In this document: in pieces, positions 1-8,850 of the stretch
Layout: every line of letters begins with the position of its first letter
Numbering within the stretch: position 1 is the first letter of the stretch
Origin: JACCXJ01 sp052387115
Lineage (GTDB): Bacteria > Pseudomonadota > Gammaproteobacteria > JACCXJ01
Direction: 5' to 3'
Length of the DNA stretch: 19,155 nucleotides
Assembly (NCBI GenBank): GCA_052387115.1
Contig: JBQTJM010000249.1
Location: 1-19,155, forward strand
Notes under the pieces: model-generated
Told to the model about the DNA's origin: nothing
Database searches by the model: none
The model's input: only the letters and a program-made list of their open reading frames with translations
Position numbers and translations under genes: made by a program

Positions 1-1255
1 CGAGATCGCGGTTGGTGGCGGCGAGGATCCGAACATCGACCTTGCGGGTCTCGGTGCCGCCGACGCGCTCGAATTCCCCTTCCTGGAGCACGCGCAGGAG
101 CTTGGCTTGGAGATCCAAAGGCAACTCCCCGACCTCGTCGAGGAACAGCGTACCCTTATCGGCGAGCTCGAAGCGCCCGAGCTTACGGGCGAACGCCCCG
201 GTGAAGGCCCCCTTCTCGTGGCCGAACAGCTCGCTCTCGACGAGATCGTTGGGGATGGCGGCACAGTTGAGCGTGACCAGGGCCTGGTCCTTACGGGTGC
301 TAGAGGCGTGGATATACCGCGCGATCACCTCCTTGCCGGTGCCGGTCTCGCCCAGGAGGAGCACGCTGGCCTCGGTCGCGGCGACTTGGCGCACGTTTTC
401 CATCACCCCCCGCAGGCCTTCCGAAGCCCCGATGAGGTCCCCCTCGGCCTGGGATCCCCGCAATTCCTCCTGGAGGTAGAGGTTCAAGCCCCGCAGCCGC
501 TGGCGCTCCTGCACGTCGCGCAGGAACACGGTGTAGAGCGCCCGGCCGTTGGTCTCGGCACGGGAAAACGTAGCCTCGACGGGGAAGGTCTCGCCGTCGG
601 CGCGGCGCGCGCCGTGGCCCTCGGGCACCCAGACCGGGGTCTTTGGACCGACCTCGCCCATGTACTCCGTCAGCACCCGGCACAGGGCTTGGGAGAGAAA
701 TTGCTGGCAAAGCCCGCCGATCGCCTCCTCGGCCTGGCAGCGGAATACCCGCTCGGCGGCGCAGTTGAAGAGAAGGATGCGGCCTGCATCATCGACCGCG
801 ATGATCGCGTCCATGGCGCTGTCGATGATGCGCGCGAGCCGCGCCTCGCTCTCCTCTAGCCGTGCCTTGAGCTGCTGGAGCCCGAGGTGGGCATTCACGC
901 GGGCGAGCACCTCTTCCTGCTGGAACGGCTTGGTGATGTAGTCGACCGCTCCGAGCTCAAACCCCTTCACCTTCTCGGCGGTATCGGTCAGCGCGGTCAT
1001 GAAGATGATCGGGATATCCCGAGTTTCCGGACGCTCCTTGAGCCGCCGGCAGGTGGTGAACCCGTCCAGGTGGGGCATGAGCACATCGAGGAGGATCAGA
1101 TCGGGCTCTACATATTGGAGCTGCTCCAGGGCGCTCTCCCCATCCTCGGCGACCGAGATCTTGAAACCGCGGGCGCTCAGGAGGTCGGACAGCACCGAGA
1201 GATTTGCGGGCGTGTCGTCCACCATCAAGATCAGCGCTGTCCTATCGGGGTTCAT
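1..1255 (-). CDS. Sigma-54-dependent response regulator (REC-PAS-AAA+), C-terminus outside the window
   Basis: Cytoplasmic transcriptional activator of the NtrC type with 418 codons in view; the reading frame is still open at base 1. Residues 5-125 form a receiver domain with an acidic pair at D13/D14, phospho-acceptor D57 (LLDVLMP) and a late K in YITKPF. Residues about 145-255 form a PAS domain. From about 275 the sigma-54 AAA+ domain begins, with Walker A GETGTGKE, the sigma-54 contact loop GAFTGA, Walker B GTLFLDEVGELP and the RILAATNRDL segment at the edge. The C-terminal Fis-type HTH should lie beyond base 1. The ATG at 1255 overlaps the kinase stop (ATGA) and has a GAGGG Shine-Dalgarno about 6 nt upstream, so translational coupling is likely. 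The kinase just upstream is the probable partner. Its target promoters are not identifiable here. Confidence 0.93.
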   Translation of the reverse strand, partial: MNPDRTALILMVDDTPANLSVLSDLLSARGFKISVAEDGESALEQLQYVEPDLILLDVLMPHLDGFTTCRRLKERPETRDIPIIFMTALTDTAEKVKGFELGAVDYITKPFQQEEVLARVNAHLGLQQLKARLEESEARLARIIDSAMDAIIAVDDAGRILLFNCAAERVFRCQAEEAIGGLCQQFLSQALCRVLTEYMGEVGPKTPVWVPEGHGARRADGETFPVEATFSRAETNGRALYTVFLRDVQERQRLRGLNLYLQEELRGSQAEGDLIGASEGLRGVMENVRQVAATEASVLLLGETGTGKEVIARYIHASSTRKDQALVTLNCAAIPNDLVESELFGHEKGAFTGAFARKLGRFELADKGTLFLDEVGELPLDLQAKLLRVLQEGEFERVGGTETRKVDVRILAATNRDL

Positions 1256-4200
1256 GAGGGTTCCCTCAAGCTTTCGAGCCAGTGACGGAGCTTTTTCATC
1301 TTGAAGCCGTCGACGAGGGTGCGTACGTCGGCCGCGAACTGCGCGTAGCCGAGCTCCTCTGCGTCGCGCGCCTGCTCGATGAGGCGCTCGCGGTCCCCGC
1401 GTCGCGCCGCTTCCAGCATCGTTTGCAGGCACTCGGCCGGGGGGGGCGCCTGTAGCGGTTGCGGTACACCCCGATCTTCTGCCCTCGCATCGGCATACAC
1501 CAGGGTGAGCCCGAGCCCGGTGCTCAAGAGCTCCAGCAGGCGCTCGTGGCGAAACGGCTTCGGCAGGAAATCATCGGCGCCGGCTTCGAGGCAGCGCGCG
1601 CGGTTGTGCTCGAAGGCGCTCGCGGAGATGGCGATGATCCGGGTGTGCTCGAGCTCCGGCAGGGCGCGGATCCTGCGCGTGGCTTCCAGGCCGTCGAGGC
1701 CCGGCATACGCATGTCCATGAGGATCGCATCGGGCCGGTGCGCCTCTGCCTGGCGCACTCCCTCCTCGCCTTCCGCCGCTTCATAGAGCTCGAAGCCGAG
1801 CGGTAACAGCAGGTCGCGGAACAGGCCGCGGCTGTGCGGATCGTCCTCTACCACCAGCACTCGCCGCCGGCTTCCCCGCACCGCCACGACCTTCGGCTCA
1901 GCCCCCGCTCGAGGCGCGGCGGCGACCTCCGGGAGGTCCAAGTCAAACCAGAAGCGGCTGCCTTGATCCGGTTCGCTCTCGACTCGGAGATCTCCTCCCA
2001 TGAGCCGCACCAGCCGTTTCGCGATCGCAAGACCGAGCCCCGTGCCTTGCGCGGCATAGATCGGGTCGTGCGCACGGTGAAAGACATCGAATATCTCGGC
2101 GAGGCGCTCGGGGCGGATCCCGATCCCCGTGTCCTCGACGAGGAATCGCACGCGGCCCTCGTGCAGGCCGGCCTTGAGCGCGACCCCCCCGCTGTGCGTG
2201 TATTTGATGGCGTTATCGGCCAGATTCACGAGCACCTGCCGAAGGCGCCGTCCATCCGCCCGCACCGCTTTCGAGAGATCCGAGAGATCGACGCGCATGA
2301 ACGTCAAGCCCTTCGCTTCGGCCCGGGTACGCATCGCCTCCGTCAAGCCGCCCAACAACTCTTGGAGGTCGACCTCGCCGAGCTGCAGGTCGAGCGCGCC
2401 CGCCTCGATCTTGGCCATGTCGAGAACGTCTTCAATGAGCCCCAAGAGGTGCTCGCCGGATGCCTGAATAATGTTCAGGGCCTTTCTCTGGTCTTCCGAC
2501 AATCCGACCTGGCTGCGCAAGAGCTGCGCGTAACCCAAGACGCTGTTGAGCGGGGTCCTGAGCTCATGGCTCATATTCGCCAGAAATTCAGACTTCGCGC
2601 GGTTGGCGGCTTCCGCCGCCTCCTTGGCGGCCCGCAGCTCTTCTTGGGCGCGCTTGCGCTCGGTGATGTCTCGGGCGACGCCGATCAGTCCCAGGAGCTG
2701 CCCGTCAGGGCCGTAGAACGGGGTTTTCAGCGTCTCCACCAGCACTTGGCGGCCGTCCGCGTAGTAAAGCCACTCCTCCTCGCAGAGCGCGCGGCCAGCC
2801 TCTAGCACCGCGCGATCGCCGGCGCGGAAGGATTCGGCGGTGTTGCGGTCGACGAAGTCAAAATCGGTACGGCCGACGATCTCCGCCTCATCGGCATTGA
2901 AAAATCCCTCGGTTGTCTTGTTGCAAAGGAGATAGGCGCTCCCGGTGCTCTTGACGAAGATGTAGTCCGGGATCGAGTCGATCAAGGCCCGCAGCAGGGC
3001 GCGTTCTTCGACGAGCTTCTCCTGGAGCCTCTTGCGCTCGTATCTCTCGATCGTGAGGGCGATCACGTTTGCGATCGCGCTGGCGAACATCCGATCTTCC
3101 GGTGTCCAAGGCACCGCATTGCCGACTCGTTCGTGGCAGAGTACGCCGTCCAGGCGGCCGGACACGTGGATGGGGATATCCAACATGGCCGTGATCCCGA
3201 AGGAGGTCAGATAGCCGCTCGCGAACTCGCAGGTACGGGGATCGGCGTACGCGTCGTCCGCGACGATGGCCTCGCTGGTCGCCAGCGCTTGAAAATATCC
3301 GGGATAACGTTCCGCGTGCAGCGTGACGCCGGCGCTGTGGCGGTCGATCGTGCGCTGGTAGAGATCGACGCAGTGGATGGCCGTTCGGATCTCATTGAAT
3401 CGCCAGAGACTGACGCGCTCGACCTCCATGATCCGGGAGTCCGTCTCGGTAACGACTTGTAACGTTTTCCCCAGATCCTCGCCGTGAAAGACCTCCAGGC
3501 GGGTCAGATCGACGAGTGCCGCCTGCTGCTGGAGCAGGCGCTCTCGCGTGGCGAGGAGCCGTTGCTCGCTCTCGCGCAGCGCCGCCTCGGCCGTCTCGCG
3601 CACCGCGATCTCCTCTTTCATGACGGTGTTGACCCGGTTCAGCTCGGCGGTGCGCTCCGCCACCAGCACCTCGACCTTCGCTCCGCGCCCCGAGATGACC
3701 AAGAGGAAAGTCTCCAAGAGGCTCACGAACAGGGACCCCGCGGCCAGCACCGCCCAGGCCTGCCAGGAGCGCTGCGCCGCGAGATATCTTGGGGTGGGCG
3801 AGAAGCTGAGGGTCCAATCGCGTCCGTGCGCATCGTAGCCGACCCGATGCTGCAGGCCGCCGGGATTTCCCGCCGGTTGCCGATTTATCGCGCTTGTCTC
3901 GGGGACAGCGCCATCCCCCTCGGCATAGAGCAGGCGTTGCGGCGCTGTGGCGGAGCTGTCCTCGATCTGGACCCTCATCCCGCGTCGGTCCATCCCTCTC
4001 AACGCCGCCTGCACCAGATCGCCGATGCGAAACACACCCACCGCGAAGCCCTCCAGGTGGCTCCGGCGCTCTGCCGGCGACCCATCGGGTGATCCCTTTC
4101 GGTAGACGGGATGGAAGAACAGGAGCCCAGCCGGGTCCCGATCCGCTCGGATCAGCGTCACCAGCCCCGAGACCACCGACGCGGCGGTATCGAGCGAGCG

Positions 4201-5325
4201 CTCCAAGGCTTCGCGGCGGATCGGCTCGGAGGAAAGGTCGAAACCGAGCGCGGCTTCGTTCCCGCGGTGGGGCATCACGTAATGGACCGGGAAATACTCC
4301 TCGCGTGGCGCCGCGCGCTGCCGCCGCCCCTGATCATCCCGCTCGGTGATCTCGAACCGCGCATGCCCTTCCTGCCGCACCACCGCCTCATAGGCCGCGC
4401 GCTGTACGCCCGGCACGCGGGGCGCCCACGCGGTCGCCGTGAAACCCGGATGGGGGGCCATGACGGCCTCGGCGAAGGTGCCGAACTCCTGGCGCTCGAC
4501 GCGCTCGGAAGCGGCGAATAATCCCTCGATGGCGCGGAGCACGTCGATCTGAGCATCGATGCTCCGCACCAAGGCGTTCGCCAGGTGCTGGGCCTGCTGG
4601 GCAAACGCGAGCTTGAGGCGCGCCTGTTCCCAAGCGTTCGCCCGCAGGAACAGCAACACCACGGCGATACACAGGACGGCGACCGGCACCCCGACCGACC
4701 AGCGCCGGGGTCTCCAGATCTCGCGCGGCACCCCGATCGCGATGAGCACGAGGGGGGTGAAGATGAGCACCCCGAGGGTGTCGCCCACCCACCAGGTACA
4801 CCAACTCTCGAAGAAGCTCGGGCCAGGGACGAGGCCGACCAGCCATAAGGTGCTCGCCCCGACCGTAGCGGCGATGGCGCAGCAGAGGGGTCCACCCAGG
4901 CCGAGAAACGTGACCACGGCGCGTTCCGTGTCGAGTGGATGCGGAAAGCCCACGAAGCGCCGCACCAGCCACGCGCCCGACAGCGCCTGGACGGAAGAGG
5001 CGGTCGCGATCGCGGCGGCGATCGTCGTGAGCTCGAGCGGTCCCGACTCCCCGAGATCGGCCAAGAGGTCAAATAGAAGGGGCAGGTATACGCAGAACGA
5101 TCCGAGCCAGATCCCCACCCAGACGCGATCCCCATACACCAGCAGGCAAGCCAGGGCAATGCCGGCGGGAGGAAGCACGGCAGTGGCGTAGCCCGGCGGC
5201 AGGGCGAGCATGAGCCCAAGCCGGCCGGTAACAAAGTAGGCCGCCGCGATGGCCAGCACCAGGAGCCACCACTTGCGCCACAGCGGCCGCGCCATAGCTC
5301 CCGGCGTAACGCGGTCTAAGTTCAC
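1252..5325 (-). CDS. Membrane hybrid sensor histidine kinase (MASE1-CHASE-GAF-PAS-HisKA-HATPase-REC)
   Basis: Predicted 1357-residue inner-membrane sensor kinase. Residues 15-230 are a MASE1-like block of about eight hydrophobic helices. Residues about 275-455 resemble a periplasmic CHASE domain (FPVHYVMP, GFDLSSEP, LLFFHPVY), closed by a membrane helix near 522-545 and a short coiled coil. A GAF domain follows (608-760), then PAS (776-893, ending GVARDITERKRAQEEL), HisKA with phospho-acceptor H920 (SHELRTPLN), and HATPase_c with N-box NLADNAIKYT (1034-1043), DTGIGI and GTGLGLA. A receiver domain spans 1155-1268 with D1204 (ILMDMRMP). The last 70 residues form a helical tail common after the REC of such kinases. 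The chosen start is GTG at 5325; ATG at 5295 (residue 11) is also possible. The 3' end overlaps the response regulator by 4 nt, so the two form an operon. The ligand is unknown. Confidence 0.93.
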   Translation of the reverse strand: MNLDRVTPGAMARPLWRKWWLLVLAIAAAYFVTGRLGLMLALPPGYATAVLPPAGIALACLLVYGDRVWVGIWLGSFCVYLPLLFDLLADLGESGPLELTTIAAAIATASSVQALSGAWLVRRFVGFPHPLDTERAVVTFLGLGGPLCCAIAATVGASTLWLVGLVPGPSFFESWCTWWVGDTLGVLIFTPLVLIAIGVPREIWRPRRWSVGVPVAVLCIAVVLLFLRANAWEQARLKLAFAQQAQHLANALVRSIDAQIDVLRAIEGLFAASERVERQEFGTFAEAVMAPHPGFTATAWAPRVPGVQRAAYEAVVRQEGHARFEITERDDQGRRQRAAPREEYFPVHYVMPHRGNEAALGFDLSSEPIRREALERSLDTAASVVSGLVTLIRADRDPAGLLFFHPVYRKGSPDGSPAERRSHLEGFAVGVFRIGDLVQAALRGMDRRGMRVQIEDSSATAPQRLLYAEGDGAVPETSAINRQPAGNPGGLQHRVGYDAHGRDWTLSFSPTPRYLAAQRSWQAWAVLAAGSLFVSLLETFLLVISGRGAKVEVLVAERTAELNRVNTVMKEEIAVRETAEAALRESEQRLLATRERLLQQQAALVDLTRLEVFHGEDLGKTLQVVTETDSRIMEVERVSLWRFNEIRTAIHCVDLYQRTIDRHSAGVTLHAERYPGYFQALATSEAIVADDAYADPRTCEFASGYLTSFGITAMLDIPIHVSGRLDGVLCHERVGNAVPWTPEDRMFASAIANVIALTIERYERKRLQEKLVEERALLRALIDSIPDYIFVKSTGSAYLLCNKTTEGFFNADEAEIVGRTDFDFVDRNTAESFRAGDRAVLEAGRALCEEEWLYYADGRQVLVETLKTPFYGPDGQLLGLIGVARDITERKRAQEELRAAKEAAEAANRAKSEFLANMSHELRTPLNSVLGYAQLLRSQVGLSEDQRKALNIIQASGEHLLGLIEDVLDMAKIEAGALDLQLGEVDLQELLGGLTEAMRTRAEAKGLTFMRVDLSDLSKAVRADGRRLRQVLVNLADNAIKYTHSGGVALKAGLHEGRVRFLVEDTGIGIRPERLAEIFDVFHRAHDPIYAAQGTGLGLAIAKRLVRLMGGDLRVESEPDQGSRFWFDLDLPEVAAAPRAGAEPKVVAVRGSRRRVLVVEDDPHSRGLFRDLLLPLGFELYEAAEGEEGVRQAEAHRPDAILMDMRMPGLDGLEATRRIRALPELEHTRIIAISASAFEHNRARCLEAGADDFLPKPFRHERLLELLSTGLGLTLVYADARAEDRGVPQPLQAPPPAECLQTMLEAARRGDRERLIEQARDAEELGYAQFAADVRTLVDGFKMKKLRHWLESLREPS

Positions 5326-5415
5326 AGGGGTCGATTCTCTCGGGCGTAGGCTTGTGCCAAACGCGGCGCTGGCGCAGCAGCGCCTATCGCGACTTTATGC
5401 GCGTCTGATTCCCCA

Positions 5416-5608
5416 CAGTCTTGCTGCCCTATACTGCGTGAGTGGAGCAAAGAGTACCAACGCTTGCACAGCCGCCGCGAGACAGGCAGTTTACGCTATT
5501 CCGATAGCGCTGGTGACGAACGGGCCACGTTGGGCGCCCTCGGCGACAGGGTGGAGGACTTTATTTAAGGGCGCGCCGACGATTCTCACCTACCAGGTCG
5601 TGCCCGGG
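5416..5608 (+). pseudogene. Decayed duplicate of the tamA upstream region and a piece of tamA 5' coding sequence
   Basis: Two blocks match the intact tamA region in the same order. Block 1 (5416-5506) matches 8873-8970, including the string TATACTGCGTGAGTGGAGCA. Block 2 (5528-5608) matches 9507-9586, inside the TamA POTRA region. About 536 bp between the blocks in the intact copy is missing. Block 2 carries a one-base insertion (CTTTATTTAAGG against CTTTTTTAAGG) that breaks the frame and creates a stop, so this cannot encode TamA. Block 1 differs from its partner by a net 7-nt indel. The rest of the 305-bp gap between the kinase start and the yihY stop holds no gene I can support; the kinase promoter should lie in it. 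Confidence 0.85.
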
Positions 5609-5630
5609 AGACGCGGGGCGATATCGAGGA

Positions 5631-6905
5631 TCAAGCGGCCAGCGATTTGAGGGTAACCCCTTCCACGGCCTGCTCAATGGCCCGCTCACGACGGTGGATG
5701 AGCTCTGCGACGGCACTCTCCTTTGGGTCCAGGTCGGATCGCGGCTGCGGTCCACGCAGGATGTCAAGGATCTCGACCGCCGATACCTCTTCCGGGGACC
5801 GGGTCAGGGCGATCCCCTCGGGCTCCGCGGCGCGCAGCAATAGGCCATGCTGCACGAACGCGTCTACCAACTCCTCGACGGTTGACAAGGGCATCCGCAA
5901 GTGCGTAGCCAACTCCGCCGGATGGGAGGTGGGCTGGCGGGCAAAGTAGCGCCGGGCGATCTCCACCAGGAGCTGCAGCCCCTGCCATTCGCGCAGGCGA
6001 TAGCTGGCCGTCTCGAGCACAATGGTAGGGTACTGATGCAAGTGCGCGACTTCGGCCCCCACCAGCACGATGAGCCAGCCAATGTACAGCCAGATGAAAA
6101 AGAGAATGAGAATAGCGAAACTAGAGTAGATGGCCGGGTAACTCGCCGAACCGGCCACCAGTGCGGCGAAGCCCGTGCCCCCTGATAACCAGAGTACCGC
6201 CGCCACCCCTCCACCGACAAGCGCCGAAGCCAGCCGCACGTACGTGTTGGGGAGGACCTTATAGATAAAGGTGAAGGTCGCCCACAGGAGCAAGAAGGGC
6301 GTCACCAGCGTCAAGAGCACCACGAAAAAGCCTAAGGGCTCGATGGCAATGAGGTCCACCACCAGCGCATGGCTCTGGGCCGAGGCGATCAGGGCAAAGG
6401 CGGCCGATACCACAAGCGGGCCGACCAGCAGCACACCCAGATAGTCGCGGAATTGTTCCCCCCAGGTGCGTGCGCGGCGCACCCGCCAGATGCAGTCCAG
6501 CGCCTCCTCGATGCGCCCGATCAGGGAAATGGTGGTATAGAAAAGCCCTACCGCCCCCACCGCGCCCAGCACCCCGACCGGAAGATGATCGACGAACTCG
6601 ATGAGCCGGCGCCTGATCTCGTCGCCTTCGGCACCAAGGGGTTGCAGGCCTTGGACAAGCAATGGCTCGAGTTGATGCTGGATCCCGAAGGCCTTGAGTA
6701 CCGAGAACGTTACCGCAAGAAACGGCACCAGCGATACGAGCGTGGTGTAAGTCAGCGCCATCGCCCGTAGGTTGAGCAGGTCCTCCTGAAACCGCGCCCA
6801 CAGGACGGATGTGAAGCGCAGGCACCGATCCGTGAGTCGGTGGAACCAGGCGGCGGCGCCTCGATAGGGGTTCTTTGCTTGCATGACCTCGGACTTTCCG
6901 TTCAT
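5631..6905 (-). CDS. yihY: YihY/BrkB family inner-membrane protein
   Basis: A 424-residue integral membrane protein of the YihY/virulence factor BrkB family (once mis-called RNase BN). The family core runs from about residue 30 to 300, with roughly six transmembrane helices and the family-typical stretches AMALTYTTLVSLVPFLAVT near the start, FTFIYKVLPNTYV in the middle and FFIWLYIGWLIVLVGAEV at the end of the membrane region. Residues about 320-424 form a soluble tail like a winged helix (LATHLRMPLSTVEELVDAFVQHGLL), found in many longer homologues. The molecular function of the family is unsettled. ATG at 6905 has AGGG about 6 nt upstream; ATG at residue 8 is an alternative. It stands alone on the minus strand, between the tamA-like remnant and the transporter remnant. 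Confidence 0.92.
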   Translation of the reverse strand: MNGKSEVMQAKNPYRGAAAWFHRLTDRCLRFTSVLWARFQEDLLNLRAMALTYTTLVSLVPFLAVTFSVLKAFGIQHQLEPLLVQGLQPLGAEGDEIRRRLIEFVDHLPVGVLGAVGAVGLFYTTISLIGRIEEALDCIWRVRRARTWGEQFRDYLGVLLVGPLVVSAAFALIASAQSHALVVDLIAIEPLGFFVVLLTLVTPFLLLWATFTFIYKVLPNTYVRLASALVGGGVAAVLWLSGGTGFAALVAGSASYPAIYSSFAILILFFIWLYIGWLIVLVGAEVAHLHQYPTIVLETASYRLREWQGLQLLVEIARRYFARQPTSHPAELATHLRMPLSTVEELVDAFVQHGLLLRAAEPEGIALTRSPEEVSAVEILDILRGPQPRSDLDPKESAVAELIHRRERAIEQAVEGVTLKSLAA

Positions 6906-7032
6906 ACCTTGCCCTACGGAAACCCAGCCGAGGCCGGAACAGGCCCGTCAGGGCTCCACCGCCAGGACCCCATGGGGTTCTTGACGCATCTCTTCCTGCC
7001 TGTCTCGGCTTTTGTATTACACATTCACAATA

Positions 7033-7051
7033 GTCGTGATCTGTTCACGAC
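7033..7051. repeat. Perfect 7-bp inverted repeat with 5-nt spacer
   Basis: GTCGTGA, spacer TCTGT, TCACGAC. It lies at the tail of the MMPL-like scrap, between yihY and the transpeptidase fragment. It could be an operator-sized dyad, or chance symmetry at a rearrangement point. No regulator can be assigned. Confidence 0.35.
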
Positions 7052-7090
7052 GAGGAAGATGTTATAGTCGACACCCAGCGCGACAACGAG
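7043..7090 (-). pseudogene. Short remnant resembling an MMPL/RND-family exporter
   Basis: Read on the minus strand, this stretch encodes LVVALGVDYNIFLV. That resembles the conserved membrane segment with a GVDYN motif in MMPL-type RND transporters. The similarity stops abruptly near 7090, where the plus-strand L,D-transpeptidase homology begins, and ends on the other side at a stop shortly after. About 15 residues is too short for certainty, and the family match is from memory of the motif. If real, it is debris of a gene of several hundred codons and marks a junction between unrelated DNA pieces. Confidence 0.45.
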
Positions 7091-7489
7091 GAGATTATTC
7101 CAGCTCTGCAGAAGGATCCGGGCTATCTGGATCGCCACAACATGGAGCTCGTCGCGCGTGGATCGGACGTGACCGTCGTGGATCATCGCTCCATCGACTG
7201 GGATGATGTCGATGCAGAGAACTTCCCCTACGCGGTGCGGCAGCGACCGGGCCGAAGTAACGCGCTTGGTCACGTGAAGTTCGTGTTGCCGAACAACATG
7301 AACATCTATCTGCACGACTCGCCCGCAGATCAGCTCTTCGCGCGCACACGCCGGGCCTTCAGCCACGGCTGTATTCGACTGGCGAGGCCGCTCGAGCTGG
7401 CCAGGTTGATTCTGCAACGCTCCACGGACCCTCAAGTAGAGACACGGCTCGCACCCGCGAACCCGTCAGCCCTCGATCGCAAGCTCTGA
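7091..7489 (+). pseudogene. C-terminal fragment of a YcbB/LdtD-type L,D-transpeptidase (YkuD domain)
   Basis: The frame carries the second half of a YkuD catalytic domain of the large YcbB type: EIIPALQKDPGYLDRHNMEL, then GRSNALGHVKFVLPNN, YLHDSPADQLF and the catalytic motif SHGCIRLARPLELA, with the active-site Cys in SHGC. These enzymes form 3-3 peptidoglycan cross-links in the periplasm. Full-length relatives have roughly 550-600 residues with a signal peptide, peptidoglycan-binding domain and the first half of the catalytic domain. All of that is missing here, and the frame is closed by TGA at 7037. An ATG at 7142 would give a 115-residue protein with no export signal, so this is a truncated, presumably inactive gene. 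Homology starts where the MMPL-like scrap on the other strand ends. Confidence 0.85.
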
Positions 7490-7505
7490 AGACACTGCCC
7501 CGCCG

Positions 7506-8837
7506 ATGACTTTCGCGATCTGGGCTATCGTCCTCGGATTGTTGCTGATCACGATGGCGATGACCGGTGCGCTGTTGAAGCGTTTGCCGGTCAGCCCTTC
7601 CATGCTATATCTCGCGGCGGGCGCCGCGTTGGGCCCGGCGGGCGTTGCACTGCTGCATCTCGATCCGATCAACGATTCGACGCTGCTCGAGCACGTGACC
7701 GAAGCGGCGGTGCTGATCTCGCTTTTCGTCACCGGCCTCAAGTTGAGCGCGCCGCTTTCGGACATCCGGTGGCGGCTCGCGATTTCCCTGGCGCTGGGGG
7801 CGATGGTGCTCACCGTGGGCGCCATCGCGTTGATCGGCGTCGCCGCGCTCGGGCTTCCGGTCGGCGCGGCCATTCTCCTCGGAGCGATCCTCGCGCCCAC
7901 CGATCCCGTTCTCGCCTCGGAAGTGCAGGTGGCCGATCCGCAGGATCGCGATCGGCTGCGGTTCGCACTGACCGGCGAGGGCGGGCTCAACGACGGCCTG
8001 GCGTTCCCGTTCGCCATGCTGGGGCTCGGGCTCCTCGGTTTGCACGAGCTCGGTCCGTGGGGAGCGCGATGGCTCGCCATCGATTGCCTTTGGGCGATTG
8101 CCGGCGGACTGCTTATCGGCGCGGCTTCCGGCCGTCTGGTCGGCAAGCTGGTGCTCTACCTGCGCGTGCGCCACCAGGAGGCCGTGGGCTTCGACGAGTT
8201 CCTGGCGCTCGGCCTGATAGCGCTGTCGTACGGCATCGCGGTCCTGGCTCACACTTACGGTTTCCTGGCGGTGTTCGCGGCTGGGCTCGCACTGCGGCGC
8301 GCCGAGGACACCCCAATTGCGCGGACTTCCCCGCCCGGGCCTGCGAAAGAGGTGGCGTTAGTGGTCGACGAAGCGTCGAGGAACGCCGTGGCTAGCGATC
8401 CACTCCAGGCCGGCCCGTACTTGAAGCGCGCGATTCTCGGGTTCAATGAGCAGATGGAGCGGATCGTAGAGGTGGCCGTCGTCTTGATCGTCGGTGCGAT
8501 GCTCGCGTTCATCTCCGTTCCGGACGCCGCATACTGGTTCGTCCCGGTGCTGCTGCTGATGATCAGGCCCGTTTGCGTGTGGGTGTGCATCGCCGGCTCG
8601 ACGACGACCCGCCAGCAGCGCGTGCTGATGGCGTGGTTCGGCATTCGCGGGATCGGCTCCGTCTATTACCTGATGTATGCGATCAACCACGGGCTCGACG
8701 CCGGTCTGGCTGAGCCGTTCATCGCCATCACGTTGACCGTGGTGGCGACGTCGATCGTGATCCATGGCGTCTCGGTCACTCCATTGATGCGGCGCTACGC
8801 CCGGCGCAAGCACCCGACCGGCCGCGCCCTGTTCTAG
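7506..8837 (+). CDS. Na+/H+ (monovalent cation:proton) antiporter, CPA1/NhaP-like
   Basis: A 443-residue protein with about twelve hydrophobic segments, predicted to exchange Na+ (or K+) for H+ across the inner membrane. Family signatures are APTDPVLASEVQV (T132-D133-P134), GEGGLNDGLAFPF (N162-D163, the ND pair typical of electroneutral CPA1 exchangers) and MAWFGIRGIGSVYYLMYA near residue 380, the usual arginine-containing WxGxRG-like helix. The length is normal and both ends look complete. No strong Shine-Dalgarno precedes ATG 7506, so the start is moderately certain. It begins 16 nt after the transpeptidase fragment on the same strand and is followed by a hairpin at 8851-8879. Ion specificity cannot be read from the sequence. 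Confidence 0.92.
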   Translation: MTFAIWAIVLGLLLITMAMTGALLKRLPVSPSMLYLAAGAALGPAGVALLHLDPINDSTLLEHVTEAAVLISLFVTGLKLSAPLSDIRWRLAISLALGAMVLTVGAIALIGVAALGLPVGAAILLGAILAPTDPVLASEVQVADPQDRDRLRFALTGEGGLNDGLAFPFAMLGLGLLGLHELGPWGARWLAIDCLWAIAGGLLIGAASGRLVGKLVLYLRVRHQEAVGFDEFLALGLIALSYGIAVLAHTYGFLAVFAAGLALRRAEDTPIARTSPPGPAKEVALVVDEASRNAVASDPLQAGPYLKRAILGFNEQMERIVEVAVVLIVGAMLAFISVPDAAYWFVPVLLLMIRPVCVWVCIAGSTTTRQQRVLMAWFGIRGIGSVYYLMYAINHGLDAGLAEPFIAITLTVVATSIVIHGVSVTPLMRRYARRKHPTGRALF

Positions 8838-8850
8838 GCCAAATCCATGT

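Noticed and set aside
107..859. Plus-strand 250-codon frame at the left edge
   Set aside because: It is the complement of the sigma-54 regulator, whose domains and motifs are unmistakable on the minus strand.
5340..5360. Sigma-54 promoter for the kinase operon (TGGCAC at 5359-5354, minus strand)
   Set aside because: The downstream GC lies 11 nt from GG instead of 10 and the TTGC part is poor, so it does not meet the -24/-12 rule.
7025..7435. Minus-strand 136-codon frame as a real gene
   Set aside because: Most of it is antisense to the clear L,D-transpeptidase fragment; only the last 15 codons resemble anything (MMPL), so it is a chance joining.
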